NCBI GenBank assembly: GCA_023091735.1 | Contig: JALKBU010000371.1 | Coordinates: 1 to 44,487, forward strand | DNA from: Trichomonas tenax | Taxonomy: Eukaryota > Parabasalia > Trichomonadida > Trichomonadidae | Direction of reading: 5' to 3' | DNA length: 44,487 nucleotides | Shown: in pieces, positions 1-11,200 of the stretch | How positions within the stretch are numbered: the first letter of the stretch is position 1 | How the letters are laid out: every line of letters begins with the position of its first letter | Translations under genes and position numbers: made by a program | Notes under the pieces: model-generated | The model's input: only the letters and a program-made list of their open reading frames with translations | Databases searched by the model: none | What the model was told of the DNA's origin: nothing

Positions 1-298
1 CTTATACCACTGGATAGACAACTATCAATAAGTACATGAAAGTACTTTCAAATCGAAAAAATATTGATCAGATAAAAAGTTATGAAGGTCGCGGGACTAC
101 ACCGCAGAAGGAAAAATACTGCCTTATATTGAAAAATATTTGAATATGCAAAAAAAAAAACAAAAGCACGTTGCAGTTCCAATTTATCGGATTTTTCCAT
201 TCAAATCGACTGTCAATAACCCAGCGTATCATTGCATCCTTATTTAGAGTATTTATTCATTTGTATAAAAAAATGAATGTATGAAATGACCATTTTTT

Positions 299-799
299 AT
301 GAAATTCCTTCAACAGAGCCAACACAACAAGAGACAGCAGTTCTCACAAGAGGAAGATGATGTGATACTGAAGAAGCATGAGCTATATGGTCAAAAATAG
401 TCAATGATTGCAAATTTCTTACCTGGAAGAAATTCAAGACAAGTTCGTGAGAGATTCAATAACTATTTAAGACCTTCATTGTGCCAAGATGAATAGACGC
501 AGTCAGAAGAAAACATGTTGACAGATCTAATTTCGAAATATGGAAAGAAATGGAAAACGATATCCTTATACATGCAAAATAGATCCGAGGTCAATATATG
601 CAATCATTATAGATTGATGAAAAGGCATAAAGCAATCAAAGATTCCGTAAATATAAAATCATCTGATGAGAATGAAGAATAACAAACTAAAGAAATTTCA
701 TTATCACCAAGTGTTAAAGAATTTCCCTCTAGTGACAATTTAACCGAATTCTTTTCCGAGTTTTCAGATTTGGATGCATTTTTCGACTTAACATTCTAA
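299..799 (+). pseudogene. Myb-like (R2R3 type) DNA-binding protein, nonsense-inactivated
   Basis: One continuous frame of 167 codons begins at ATG 299 and ends at TAA 797. It is broken by TAG at 398-400, TAG at 494-496 and TAA at 680-682, with no frameshift. The translation carries two Myb repeats. The first has the signature FLPGRNSRQVRERFNNYL (about residues 40-57). The second has YGKKWKTIS...NRSEVNICNHYR (about residues 79-105). Both TAG codons fall where Myb repeats have a core tryptophan (TGG to TAG), so each is a single transition. The tail is Ser/Asp/Phe-rich. Small two-repeat Myb regulators are a large family in trichomonads. I infer a recently dead copy, because the frame is otherwise intact. 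Confidence 0.85.
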
Positions 800-989
800 A
801 TGACTAAGATGTTTCTATGTCTATATGGTGATTGTATTATTATATGAAAATAAAGAAAAATATGTATTGATTTTTATATTTTTGCAAGAAAAATGAATTT
901 TGTTGACAATTTTTCATAAGTCTTGAGGAAAAATGATGAGAAAAGAATATATATAGGTTAACATGGGAGAATTAAAAAATCAAAAAGTT

Positions 990-1061
990 TTCCGATACGG
1001 GGAGTCGAACCCCGATCCTGTGGATGAAAACCACATATCATAACCGCTGAACGATATCGGA
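990..1061 (-). tRNA. tRNA-Glu (anticodon UUC)
   Basis: On the minus strand a full cloverleaf can be drawn. The acceptor arms TCCGATA/TATCGGA pair over 7 bp, the D-loop contains AGCGGTTA, and the anticodon stem GTGG(A/T) encloses a loop with TTC. The T-arm has GGGG-TTCGACT-CCCC and the discriminator is A. The 3' flank on this strand has a T-run (CTTTTTG) suitable as a Pol III terminator. The internal box B is canonical (GGTTCGACTCC). It lies between a dead Myb gene and the macrodomain gene. Confidence 0.95.
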
Positions 1062-1279
1062 TTTACATCTTATTCTTTTTCCTTCTGTCTAAGTATAAAA
1101 CATCACCTACAAAAACTTGAGATATTCCTGATGGCTTTAATGTATTTGTCATATGTACTCTTGGAAATCTAAACCTCTTTTGTTGGACCAAAAAAAACAT
1201 AAGTGAGACAAAACTGAACAATATTTCATTTTCCTGACATGTAAGTAAAAGATTTTTGATTTGTAAAGCAAAATTTTAG

Positions 1280-2230
1280 ATGATTGACGAACTTTTGTCT
1301 ATTAACGAGGAAATTGAGGCCACTGAACCGCCATTCAAAGAAGAAACACCCGTCCAATCAGATCCACAAGTAGAAAAACCAAAAGAAGAGACAATAGAAG
1401 AAAATATAGAAAATGAAGATAAAAGTGAAGAAGAAAAAGGCGAAGAAATCATTATACCTGAATGCAAAGACAAAGTTAAGAAGTCTCTTACCAATCCAAT
1501 CATTATGACACTCGAAAAATTGCCAACATGGGCGAAAGAAGGTCCAGGTATTGTAGACCAGTCAAATCTTTCACCATTCAAAGCTAAATACGAGGCAAAT
1601 ACAGAAATCAACGAAAAAATCTCTTTCTGGATGAGAGGAGATTCATCTAAATTAGAATGTGATGCAGTTGTTAATGCAGCTAATGCACACCTGTATCCTG
1701 GTGGTGGTATCTGTGGCATCCTTCACAGTGCTGCTGGGCGTCAAATGGCCCAAGAATGCGATAAAATCGGATATACGCCAACAGGAAAGTGTGCTGTGAC
1801 TTTAGGATATAATCTTCCTGCTAAATATTGTATTCACACAGTTGGTCCTATTGGAGAAATCTCAGAAAAACTTCAGGAAGCTTATGAAAGCACAATGAAA
1901 TGTATTGATGGTGAAAAAATTAGATCCATTGGATTATGTTGCATTTCAACAGGAATATATGGTTATCCAATAGAGCGTGCTACTCCAATAGCTTTAGAAA
2001 CCGTTAGAAAGTTCTTAGAAGTTCCAGACAATCGTGAAAAGACAGATAGAATCATTTTTGTAGTATTTGAGCGACGCGATGTTGTTGTTTACAACAGAAT
2101 GAGACATGAATATTTCCCACTTGATATCGAATATAAGTTTGAAGACAATAAAGCGAATGAAGAAACTGAAAAGAAAACAAAGACTGTAACATTCGATCCA
2201 AAGGTGTTACCAAAGTTTTCGTTTGTTTAA
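1280..2230 (+). CDS. Macrodomain protein (ADP-ribose binding/hydrolase-like) with acidic N-terminus
   Basis: The product is 316 aa. Residues 1-110 are a Glu/Lys-rich, probably disordered extension. A macrodomain fills about 113-290: GDSSKLECDAVVNAAN (120-135), the phosphate loop PGGGICGILHSAAG (140-153), and a second loop CISTGIYGYP. The order matches MacroD/Appr-1-p processing enzymes, which remove ADP-ribose from proteins or deacetylate O-acetyl-ADP-ribose. The aspartate of the family's GGGVDG motif is cysteine here (C145), so binding with altered or lost hydrolysis is possible. The start is the first ATG after a TGACATGTAA motif at 1235. The stop reads TAAA, the trichomonad-type polyadenylation overlap. 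The fold assignment is firm; the substrate is unknown. Confidence 0.88.
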   Translation: MIDELLSINEEIEATEPPFKEETPVQSDPQVEKPKEETIEENIENEDKSEEEKGEEIIIPECKDKVKKSLTNPIIMTLEKLPTWAKEGPGIVDQSNLSPFKAKYEANTEINEKISFWMRGDSSKLECDAVVNAANAHLYPGGGICGILHSAAGRQMAQECDKIGYTPTGKCAVTLGYNLPAKYCIHTVGPIGEISEKLQEAYESTMKCIDGEKIRSIGLCCISTGIYGYPIERATPIALETVRKFLEVPDNREKTDRIIFVVFERRDVVVYNRMRHEYFPLDIEYKFEDNKANEETEKKTKTVTFDPKVLPKFSFV

Positions 2231-3073
2231 ATTTTTATGATATATATAGAGATATACTGTAATAAATAGCGTTTATTTTGGACGTCTTTTAATAATATCA
2301 AATTGCCATTAATGTCAGTGTCTGATGAATTGGAAAGTAATGATGAACACTTATGTCAATTATCAAGTTTTCGAAGTGATTGTTTGAAATGATAATGGTT
2401 TTGCAGTACGTGGTGCTAGTCTTATGAACTTGCGGATTATTGATTCATTGCCTTTGATATAAATGAATCATAGACTGAGGGAAAAAATTAATGAAACTGG
2501 TGATGAAAATATGATTTTCACAGACTTTGAGTTGTATTAATAAATTGATAGAATCTGATGATAAACTTATGCTATAGAGACTCGCTTATATGTTCAAATA
2601 TGGTAACCGATTCAAATGAAACATTTTTTGAGTAAAGATGGAAGATATTAATGCATGATAATAACTAATTTATATGCTGTGTTATGTTTTGCCTATGTCA
2701 ACTTAAGTTTATTATCATCGAACAATTCAATAAAATTGAGTTTTTCGTATTGATATTTAAAATCAAAAATGTAATATTATATATGCCAATGATAAGTAAC
2801 GAAATAATTTGCATCATCTATTACTATCATTTTATTGCATTAAAAGTATAGCTGGCAACTAATTAAAATTTGATAATTGAATTTGCAATCTATGCAATAA
2901 ATAATTCTATAAATATCCATAAGAAGTCCATTGCGATATATTAAACATATTAAAAGTTTGTTAATATCATATTTATATTTGGTTGCACAAATTTATAATG
3001 GATAAATCCTAAATTTAGAAGTATATTGCATGTATAATTCAATAACTTAGCTACCGTTTAATCAAAACATCTA
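2231..3073. other. Intergenic region, no supported gene
   Basis: This 843-bp AT-rich gap lies between convergent genes. Short open stretches such as the one from the ATG near 2312 (about 26 codons, rich in Ser/Asp/Glu) and around 2560-2620 look vaguely protein-like but are closed by stops in every frame. They could be remnants of a dead gene, but I cannot assign a family. No tRNA, TIR or long inverted repeat was seen. Confidence 0.5.
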
Positions 3074-3913
3074 TCAGAGAGATGACCACAAATTTCCTAT
3101 TAAACTTGCATAATCTAACTTGGCTGGTGTTCCATCGTTGAGAGCTGGAAGAACTAAGTCTAAGTACTTGAAATTATTGAAATCATAATAAATAAAATCG
3201 AAAAATCTTGCAATCATTGAGAAAATTGATAATACTGGAACAAGGTGGTAAAAATCGATGGCTGGCTCTGGAACCCATGAAGATTCTTGTGTGAACAAGA
3301 CCATAAGAATTGAGAAAACCCCCATTCTTTTAATATGTGCAATCGGGAAAATAAAATCACGTTCGAAATCCTGGGACAAAACTGCATCGATGGACTGAAT
3401 GATGAACGGAATGAATAAAACTAAGAATTGAATTAAATATATTTTCAAGAAATTAACCACACCATCGCTTGTTAATACTTCTGTAAGGTTATATAACTGA
3501 TTGACTGTGATAAGAGCTTCAATGTGAGCATGAGTGAGACTTAAAACTAAACTTGTGCTAAATCTATTGCAGAATGTGAAAATAACATCAAACGGACAGA
3601 TGTTGAACGCGCACCATATTCCAATGTATACGAACCAAACAGTGTAATCGCGTAATTCATTCTGTGTTCTGCCAATTAATTTCGAAAACACGAAGCGAGG
3701 CAAATAAACGATCAAATAGCCAACAATAAAGCTTCTATACCACTTTGTTCCCTTTGTTGATGCTGATTTTCTGAAATAATAGCAAGCATAAATCGATAAA
3801 ATTACCCAATAAGCCATGTGACTCTCTGGGCGGAAAATTAGGTCCCAAATGTCGTCGAAAGACATTTCTGATGCTGTCTCGAGAATGTTTGAGATTCCTT
3901 CGAGTTCCGGCAT
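3074..3913 (-). CDS. Polytopic membrane protein, TRIC-channel-like
   Basis: The product is 279 aa from the ATG at 3913. The frame is open 15 codons further upstream, but only from GTG. A TCACTTTT initiator-like motif at 3926-3933 lies inside that stretch and supports 3913. Six or seven hydrophobic segments are spread over the protein. The stretch NICPFDVIFTFCNRF followed by a helix ending in SLTHAHIEALITVNQ lines up with the CP-(F/Y)-D-(L/V)-V-Y...KEV core of TRIC trimeric cation channels of ER/SR membranes, and the length fits (about 280-300 aa). The TRIC Lys/Arg of the KEVxRxxK motif is not obvious. I infer a divergent TRIC; an unrelated multispan protein is the alternative. Confidence 0.5.
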   Translation of the reverse strand: MPELEGISNILETASEMSFDDIWDLIFRPESHMAYWVILSIYACYYFRKSASTKGTKWYRSFIVGYLIVYLPRFVFSKLIGRTQNELRDYTVWFVYIGIWCAFNICPFDVIFTFCNRFSTSLVLSLTHAHIEALITVNQLYNLTEVLTSDGVVNFLKIYLIQFLVLFIPFIIQSIDAVLSQDFERDFIFPIAHIKRMGVFSILMVLFTQESSWVPEPAIDFYHLVPVLSIFSMIARFFDFIYYDFNNFKYLDLVLPALNDGTPAKLDYASLIGNLWSSL

Positions 3914-3925
3914 TATACCAAATAT

Positions 3926-3933
3926 AAAAGTGA
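3926..3933 (-). promoter_or_regulatory. Initiator-like motif (TCACTTTT)
   Basis: On the minus strand TCACTTTT lies just upstream of ATG 3913. If transcription starts at its A, the leader is about 17 nt. This matches the trichomonad initiator (TCA-Y-W-Y-W class) and its usual position close to the start codon. It decides the start of the TRIC-like gene. Confidence 0.5.
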
Positions 3934-4590
3934 CATTTCCTTCACCGCTTTCGAACACAGAGTTTTCTCAAATTCCTCATGAAAATAGCTTCTTAAGATA
4001 CTACACATAATGTCGTTGAAATTTTAGGCTATTCTTTTTAGAATTTTTCAATCGTGTTAATAATCTATACCAAAAAACCAATTTCTACACAGAAAACTCT
4101 TCCCTGTGTCGTGATTGAGTATTCAAACGTGTACATTAGTCAGTTGTTCAGTTTTCAAAAAGGCGAAACACCAACCCCCAAATAAAAATATGTTTGGAAG
4201 TTTGTTGGTGATTTTATTCAGTAGCGCACATTTTAGTTCTAGACTCACTATGTTTGATGTCAGGAATAAATAAACTCACATGCTTGCAATTCAATTATGA
4301 ATTTAGATAAAATTTAAAATGGAAAAGAATCAAAGTACAATCCAATGAATCAGAAATCTAAAAAATTAACTGTACATATCTAAACAAATATAACTAAAAT
4401 CACCATGCCAGAAAAATGCAAATATTTCACGAATACACCACTTTATATATAATATAAATCCTTTGCACATTAAACAATATTTTTCATTATGCACCAATAT
4501 TGTTCATTACTATAATTGTTGTTATTACATCACTAATTTATGCAATCCGCAACATCCAAAGCATGAGTCTGCAATAAGAAAAAAAATTAA

Positions 4591-5530
4591 TTATGAATCA
4601 ATGAAAATGAAAGCAGTTAAAGAATACATTGGGAATCTAAAATAATTAATATTGCATGTCTTAATATATAGAGCAAACACCATATTTGGTTCTGCGGCCC
4701 AAAGTCGCATAAACTTTGCAACGACTCCATAACTTGTTGGTATTCCAGTAGTTAAATAATAGGAGCTAGCTGAACACTTCATGCCAACTGTGAACCACCA
4801 AGCAGGATCACCTGGGATTCCATTAATAAAAGACCCATTATAATCAGAACGTAAGATAGTAGTTCTAACAAGGCCTCGAAATAGGGATTTACTATCATCG
4901 GCCTCAATATAGATTGGTTCATAGCCAGTGGCATTTGGAACACCTTCGACTTCAAGATCAACTGTGGGTGAATATAATTGACGCCAATAATTAACTTTAT
5001 TTAATGTCGGGTATTATGGAAGAAAATATCTTTTCCCACCGGGATAAATGTATTGTGTATCGCTGAGTTGATGTAGTGTTGAATATCGACCAAGATCATT
5101 GGCTTCTAGTGCAATACTATCGTTCTCAAAACAATTTGTGATTAAGAAATTATGTTCGAAAATGAGTCTGAATGTACTGTGGTTGTATCTCGTATATCTA
5201 TATTCATCTAGTTCGACAATTGTATCAACTTTCACCCATAACTTTCATCACAGAATGTTAACATTCATTGAAAGTGTCACTTTTAAAATCTTGTTGAATG
5301 GAAATTGTGTGAAACAATGCAAGAAACAAACACCATCGATTTTGGATATTACGCATACTTGTTGATGGAAATTGGAAACATTTGTAAAGCTAGTAAAAAG
5401 GGCCGACTTTATCATCAAATCCAATAAGGAGATACTTATTTTCATATGCATGATATTTATGTGTGAAAGTTTGAATAGCGTATCGCCATTAAATAGAAAC
5501 CTATGTCAATGAAAACAATTTGTTATTGAT
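4591..5530 (-). pseudogene. Decayed gene, probable exported/surface protein (C-terminal part preserved)
   Basis: On the minus strand one frame runs from about 5235 to 4591 with a single internal TAA at 5014-5016. It encodes a protein-like segment including DEYRYTRYNHSTFRLIFEHN before the stop and GYEPIYIEADDSKS...GIPGDPAWWFTVGMKC after it. Further upstream, other frames hold fragments such as YENKYLLIGFDDKVGPFY (around 5400-5450) and FNGDTLFKLSH (around 5470-5500), so at least two frameshifts and further stops separate the N-terminal part. The Trp/Gly-rich C-terminal segment faintly recalls discoidin/galactose-binding-like domains; this is a guess. The relic stops at the TIR element that begins near 5548, which may have truncated it. 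Confidence 0.6.
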
Positions 5531-5547
5531 ACTGAAAAAAGGCTCCA

Positions 5548-6213
5548 CTTTTTTTCTCGTTGACCTTTTTGAGTTTTGTGATTTTTAACGAGTAAACCCC
5601 CTTCCTGGACGAATCTAATGAAATATTTACGTGCTTTTTTGGTGCTGATTTGAGTGGTGCAATCCGTTTCATGATCTTAGCAAGGTATTACTTAATCATG
5701 ATATGATTACAAACAGAAACCCATTACAAATCATTAATGGACTTCTGTTATGAATCTCTTTGATGATTATAACAAATACATCTCACTATTATAGCGTTCA
5801 CTCGCTTATTTTTGGTAGAGTTCCGGTAGAAAAATCAAAAAATAGAAAAGAGAAAATACGCTACGCGCGTGTGTCAAACTGTATTCCTTTGCTCATGCAT
5901 CGAGCATACATAAAGTTATGCTACCTCAAGGTCACATAAAATTTGCTCATTGGTAACATTACATATTAAATTTTCGACTTTACATGACAAATAACAGATA
6001 ATAAGTGTCGAAAATAGTGACTTTCGTTATTTTACATGTCAAAATTCGATGAAATCTCATTGAGGCATGGAGATCCTCAAGTTAAATAGACAAGCAAATG
6101 CTATAAACATACTCAGCACCCCTGAAAAGCACGTAAATGTTTTCTCAGTTTGGCTTGATAGGGGGTTTACTCGTTAAAAATCGCAAAACTCAAAAAGGTT
6201 AACAGGAAAAAAA
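5548..6213. mobile_element. Short TIR element, family A copy 1 (MITE-like)
   Basis: The ends are inverted copies. On the left, CTCGTTGACCTTTTTGAGTT continues to TTTTTAACGAGTAAACCCCC (to about 5603). On the right, GGGGGTTTACTCGTTAAAAA begins at about 6161 and runs to 6213. The arms are about 50 bp with few mismatches. Both inner ends continue with ...CATTTACGTGCTTTT. There is no coding capacity. The right half (5855-6150) recurs inverted at 13490-13770 and contains GCTCATGCATCGAGCATA and a T-arm-like sequence. I could not fix a target duplication because both flanks are A/T-rich. It interrupts or borders the relic at 4591-5530. Confidence 0.75.
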
Positions 6214-6276
6214 AATCAACCCCGAAAAAATGTACTTTTTTATGATAAAATTTGTCAATGGTAAAATGTGGTGTTG

Positions 6277-6386
6277 TTAAACTACATTTTTTAATATAGG
6301 TACTCTACGGGCGTGTTCCTCACAATATTGAGGGAGCCCCCTTGAAAAAATTGAGAGGAGTACCTAGATTAAAAAATGTAGTTTAA
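6277..6386. repeat. Short palindromic element with TTAA ends
   Basis: Inverted arms of about 29 bp (6277-6305 and 6358-6386) begin TTAAACTACATTTTTTAAT and differ at one or two positions. They enclose about 50 bp that is more GC-rich than the surroundings (GGGCGTGTTCCTCAC...GGGAGCCCCC). Both ends are TTAA, as expected for a TTAA-targeting MITE, although a hairpin of another origin is possible. Confidence 0.6.
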
Positions 6387-6588
6387 TTCAAGACATTTCA
6401 TTAGTTTTAACTTTATGTGATACAAATAGAAAAAAAGTCGATCAAATGATCGGATATGAATTCACACCCTTTCAATTCAACCTATGTCAATTTAATTTGA
6501 ATCAACTTTCATACTCGTTGCTTTTAAAATACGTAAAACAAAGTGCATTATCATATATATGATTTTTTGAAATTCAATCGGGAAAAAA

Positions 6589-6596
6589 TCATTTTT
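6589..6596 (+). promoter_or_regulatory. Initiator-like motif (TCATTTTT)
   Basis: TCATTTTT ends 5 bases before ATG 6602. Start at its A would give an 11-nt leader, typical for trichomonad mRNAs. It supports 6602 as the true start of the acyltransferase gene. Confidence 0.55.
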
Positions 6597-6601
6597 GCTA
6601 A

Positions 6602-7855
6602 ATGGCAATTCGCAAGCCTGCAATTAATTTAGACCTTGCGTGGACATCACAAAATGTCAATGTTATTGCTGCTTGGAGATGCAACAATACAAAAGACAGA
6701 GATCTCGTTCTCGATAAATTATGTAAATCTTTTTCAGGTTTGCATACACACTTGAAGAATAATGAAATGGTCTTCGAAAAGAGAGAGATTCCAGTATTCA
6801 AGATTCCATCTCATATTAAACAACTTGACGAACAAACTCGATATGTTAGTGATAATTGTACAAGAACAATTGAAAATGCACTTGCTTCGATCTCTATATC
6901 TGATGATACTGTCGTTCTTCTTGGTGCGCATTGTGTTCTTGATGGCGGCACTATCACATATCTCAACAAAGTTATTACAGGAGATGTTCAGCCAACAGAT
7001 CTCGGACTGCCACCAAATATGTTTGAACCATTCATGAATAAGATCAATCAAGCAAAAGAGAGACTTGTACATAATAATGATAAACTTCTTTATCTGAATT
7101 CTAAAGATCATCAACAAGTTGTCAGAATCCCAGATGTAGGTTTTATGACATGCTATCTCAACAAGGAAGATCTTCAATGTTACAATCCAAAAGACAAGAA
7201 GATTCATGGTCTTACGGAATCCTTCTTCTCATCAATTGCTCTCAGTGCTTCTGCAATGAATGGTAAATTCGATAAAACATGTCTCCATGAAGTTTTTGGA
7301 ACCAGACCATTTGCAGAAAATGGTTTGAAACTTACAGAAGGTCAGTATTTCTCTGACTTTGCGGTTTACGCCGATGGCATTACGGAGAAAAACACGGTTG
7401 AAGAACTGATGAAAAGATACCGCGAAAGCATTAATCAGGAGATCAAGAAAGGTGCTCCATGGTCGCAATTAAATGCTTTTATGAACAACTTTGGCACCAG
7501 CAGACCAATTCTTCCTGGCAGTGGTTTGATTCTTTCAAGCCTTGGAGAATATGAAATGAAAGGGCCAGTTAAAGATCTTTATATTAGAACAACTTCATAC
7601 AATAATGCTGCTGGTTTTGTTGGCATAACAAGTTATAACGTCAAATCTGGCAGCATGAATAGATACGCCATTGGGCACAAAATTGCACCGCAGTTTAGTA
7701 TTCGAGAGAATCATGAATTTCACAAAGGTGTTGTGTTTGGTATGTCAAAAATCTCTAAGAATACTAAAATTGGAGAAGCTGTGGAGATCATGAAGGAATT
7801 CCAGAAGGGCATCATGAAGAAATACAACTCAGTCGATAGAGTTATTAAATTGTAA
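6602..7855 (+). CDS. CoA-dependent acyltransferase / condensation-domain-like protein
   Basis: The product is 417 aa. The motif HCVLDGG at residues 110-116 is the HxxxDG active-site signature of the CoA-dependent acyltransferase superfamily (condensation domains, alcohol acetyltransferases, BAHD, PapA5). The His acts as general base and the Asp is structural. It stands at the usual place, about 110 residues into a protein of 400-450 aa. A later segment, GSGLILSSLGEYEMKGPVKD, fits the second half of the fold, where a family motif shapes the CoA site. No signal peptide or membrane span is seen, so it is probably cytosolic. The acceptor cannot be told from sequence. It has an upstream TCATTTTT motif and a TAAA stop. 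Confidence 0.7.
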   Translation: MAIRKPAINLDLAWTSQNVNVIAAWRCNNTKDRDLVLDKLCKSFSGLHTHLKNNEMVFEKREIPVFKIPSHIKQLDEQTRYVSDNCTRTIENALASISISDDTVVLLGAHCVLDGGTITYLNKVITGDVQPTDLGLPPNMFEPFMNKINQAKERLVHNNDKLLYLNSKDHQQVVRIPDVGFMTCYLNKEDLQCYNPKDKKIHGLTESFFSSIALSASAMNGKFDKTCLHEVFGTRPFAENGLKLTEGQYFSDFAVYADGITEKNTVEELMKRYRESINQEIKKGAPWSQLNAFMNNFGTSRPILPGSGLILSSLGEYEMKGPVKDLYIRTTSYNNAAGFVGITSYNVKSGSMNRYAIGHKIAPQFSIRENHEFHKGVVFGMSKISKNTKIGEAVEIMKEFQKGIMKKYNSVDRVIKL

Positions 7856-7948
7856 ACTCAATTGATCCTAAATAAAATTTAACTTGTTAATTCAATATAA
7901 TCATAAGCTAGTAAAAACAAAATGTACTATATCTATAGATCTCTCTCG

Positions 7949-8070
7949 AATGGGATAAAATGCTAATTTTGAAAATCACTTTGGAATCATTGATTCTTAT
8001 TTATATAGAGAAAACTCGACAGTGCTTCTGATATATACATAAATTTTCAAAATGAGCATTTTATCCCATT
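7949..8070. repeat. Short inverted repeat (hairpin or mini-MITE)
   Basis: Arms of 28 bp at 7949-7976 and 8043-8070 (AATGGGATAAAATGCT...) match with one mismatch around a 66-nt spacer. It lies in the 440-bp gap between the acyltransferase and POLA1. It is too far from the polymerase start to be a core promoter element. A miniature transposon is the simplest reading. Confidence 0.65.
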
Positions 8071-8273
8071 GAGAACATAAATCTAAGAATAAGAATGAAT
8101 TTCCAATTAAGTTCAACAATTGTTGAATTAGAAAATATAACTAATAGAACATACTCTTTTTCAATGCAGTGCTGAAGAGGAAAAATACTGTTGATTTAGA
8201 GTTAAATTTGAAATCGCATCAAAATAAATCTGTCACTTTTTATTTCGAGGAAGCGAGGAAGTCAATTCTTCCT

Positions 8274-8281
8274 TCACTTTT
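8274..8281 (+). promoter_or_regulatory. Initiator-like motif (TCACTTTT)
   Basis: TCACTTTT followed by more T lies about 20 bases before ATG 8299. A similar TCACTTTTTA occurs at about 8233. The nearer copy is the likelier transcription start of the polymerase gene. Confidence 0.45.
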
Positions 8282-8298
8282 TTTGAAGGGAGAAAAAG

Positions 8299-11200
8299 AT
8301 GTCTGAAGGGAACCAATCGGACAAAAATGAGTCCTATCTAGACTCCGACTCTGAGGACATTCCAGACAGCATAATTCAGTCTATATCTGCCACAAATCAA
8401 CAATTAAAATCAATTTCGCCTTTAAGAGAGACAATATATAGCAATATCATCAGTTCATCTCTCAGTTATAAGAAATCTCCTGAGATGAATGACCAAGAAC
8501 CTGATTTTATGAGTGAAGCTGATGGAATTGTTCCTTTATCATTCACAAAAGTCATTGAAAGTGTTGAAAAATACGATTTTAACTTTGGAGAAGAAATAAC
8601 GCTGAAGAATTTTCCAAAAATAAACTACAATGTATCATTAATCGATCAAAAAACAATTGAATTTTTTCTTATCCATATTCATGAAGAAGAAAATAAGTTG
8701 TTTTTGTTTGGAAAAAATGTTTGTTATGGCAAAGGAACAACAATTTGTATTGAGATTTTAGAACCTGTTTATTATCTTTACTTTTATCCAATATTTGGCC
8801 GCGAAAACATGCTTTTGGATGAAGTTAGAGATCTTGCTATTGATCTTGATGGATTTATCATTCATTCGGAGTTCAAGAAAATGAAATATAATTTCGGTCT
8901 TGATTTGGTTGAAAATGATGCAGAATGGCTTGAAATATGTTTACCTGCAAAATGCGATGTTAAATCCTTTCCACAGAATGGAAAGAGCTATTCATTGTTT
9001 TGCGGATTAACATATTCATTGGCTGAGAATTTCGAAATGCAAAGGAACATTAAAGGACCTCAGTTTTTAAGAGCAACAAATCTTGTTCAATCAGAACCCG
9101 TTACTTTCTGTCCTATGTTTTCGGTTACTAATATTGAATGTATTTCTTCAGTACCAAACAAAATAGATTCCCTTCCTCCTCCATTGAATGTTTGTACCAT
9201 TGCTTTAGGAACATATTATGATGAAAGTTCGCATTCACATCATATTTATTTAATTTCATGCAGAATTTTCATGAACCATGACTTTGTAACATACAAAGAA
9301 AACATCATTCATACATTCATTACTTCTCCTGATGCTGATGACAAGAATCCGGGAATTGATAGATCTGTTAAATCAGAATCAGTAACAATTTGCAGAAATG
9401 AGAAAAAGCTATTAACAATGTTTGTTAGATTGATTGATAAATTAGATATTGATCTCCTTTGCTCATATACAATGTTGTCTACTGATGTTGCAATTTTGTT
9501 TGATAGAATGAAGAATTTGAATGTCCAAGATTGGTATAGAATTGGAAGAGTCAACAGAACTTCAAAAATCACGACAAAACCAAATTCACAACTTTGCCTA
9601 AGTGGAAGAATTCCAGTTGATGTTAGAACTGGTTGCCAAGAATTTCTAAAGCTTCCAGCAAATGATCTATTATCAGTTGCTTTACAAGCATTTGGTATTA
9701 AAAGACAGCAAATTGATCATCTCGATATTGTCAAAGATCTAAAGGATCCATCTCATGCAATCAATTACATTGAATATCATGTAAGAGATACAGCAATAAT
9801 TGTCAAGCTAATGGAGAAAATCCAACTATTGGAATTGACTTTTAGACTTTCTCAGGTTTCTGGATGTTCTTGGGCTAAAGTTTTAACATCGAAAATGTCA
9901 TACAGATGTGAAGCAATATTACTTCATACAATTAAATCAAAAGGATTTGTTCTGCCTGATAAGAAGCCAAAAACTAAAGTTCCACCAAAGAAAAACAAGT
10001 TTCGTGGTGGAACTGTTTTGCAGCCTAAGAAAGGTTTTTATGATACATGCGTTGTTTTACTCGACTTCAATTCATTATATCCTTCTGTTATTTGTGAGTA
10101 TAATCTATGTTTCACTACTGTTGATAGAAGAAACCCAACATATCAAGGTGCCGTTGAATGTCCAAATCGTGGAATACTGCCTGGAATTATGGAAGATTTA
10201 ACGAAAATGAGAAATGATATTAAAGAGAAAATCACTAAAACTCAAAGTAGCTTTGATATTGATAGATTATCTATTAAACAGCAAGCAATTAAGTTCTTAT
10301 CAAATGCTATATATGGATATCTTGGATACTCAGGATCTCGTTTTGAATCAAATGAAATTGCAGCTCTTGTCACAGAAAGAGGAAGAGCAGTTTTACAGGA
10401 TACGGTTGATACAGTTGAATCAAGTGGAAAGTACTCTGTCATTTATGGAGATACAGACAGCGTTATGGTAAACACTCGAACCAAAAATGTTGATGAAGCG
10501 ATTAAAATTGCAGAGAATATTTCAACAAAAGTTACAAACAAATATAAATTTCTAAAACTTGCAATGAGCGGAATATTCACCAAAATGTTACTCGTTACTA
10601 AGAAGAAGTATGCTGTTACTGTATACGATTCACCAGACAAATCTCATCGTGAAGTGAAAGGACTTGACATGGTAAGAAGAGATTGGTGTCAGCTAACAAA
10701 GTATCTTTCAAGCTTCATTCTTGACCAAATGATGAACAATGATGACAAGAGATTGACTGTTAAAAACTGCCTCGATGAATTATCTAATGCTGCGAAACAC
10801 TTGAAAGGAGGAACGCCATCGAAAGAAGGACAACTGAAGCGTGTTACAAAAGAAATGCTAATAATATATCGCCAGCTTAACAAAAGGATCAATGAATATA
10901 GTGATAAAAGACAGAACCCGCACGTTTCCATCGCAATGAGAATGATTGCTCGTGGTGATAAAGTTCCTCAGCATGCAACAATTCCTATGATTGTAGCTTG
11001 TCCAGATGTCAGAGAATTATGTGATAAAGTTAAGCTTCCTGATGAAATCTCTGATATGTCAGAAATCGACAGTCAATGGTATCTCGTGAACCAAATTCTT
11101 CCACCAGTCATTAGATTGTTCGCAGCATATGGATGTGTCAGAAGTTCAAGAATTGCACAATCATTGGGATTGACAGTTCTTGAATCTACAAAGAGAAATG

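Noticed and set aside
299..799. Reassigned stop codons (TAG read as Trp)
   Set aside because: TAA and TAG both interrupt this gene only; all other genes in the window end at TAA, TAG or TGA and have no internal stops.
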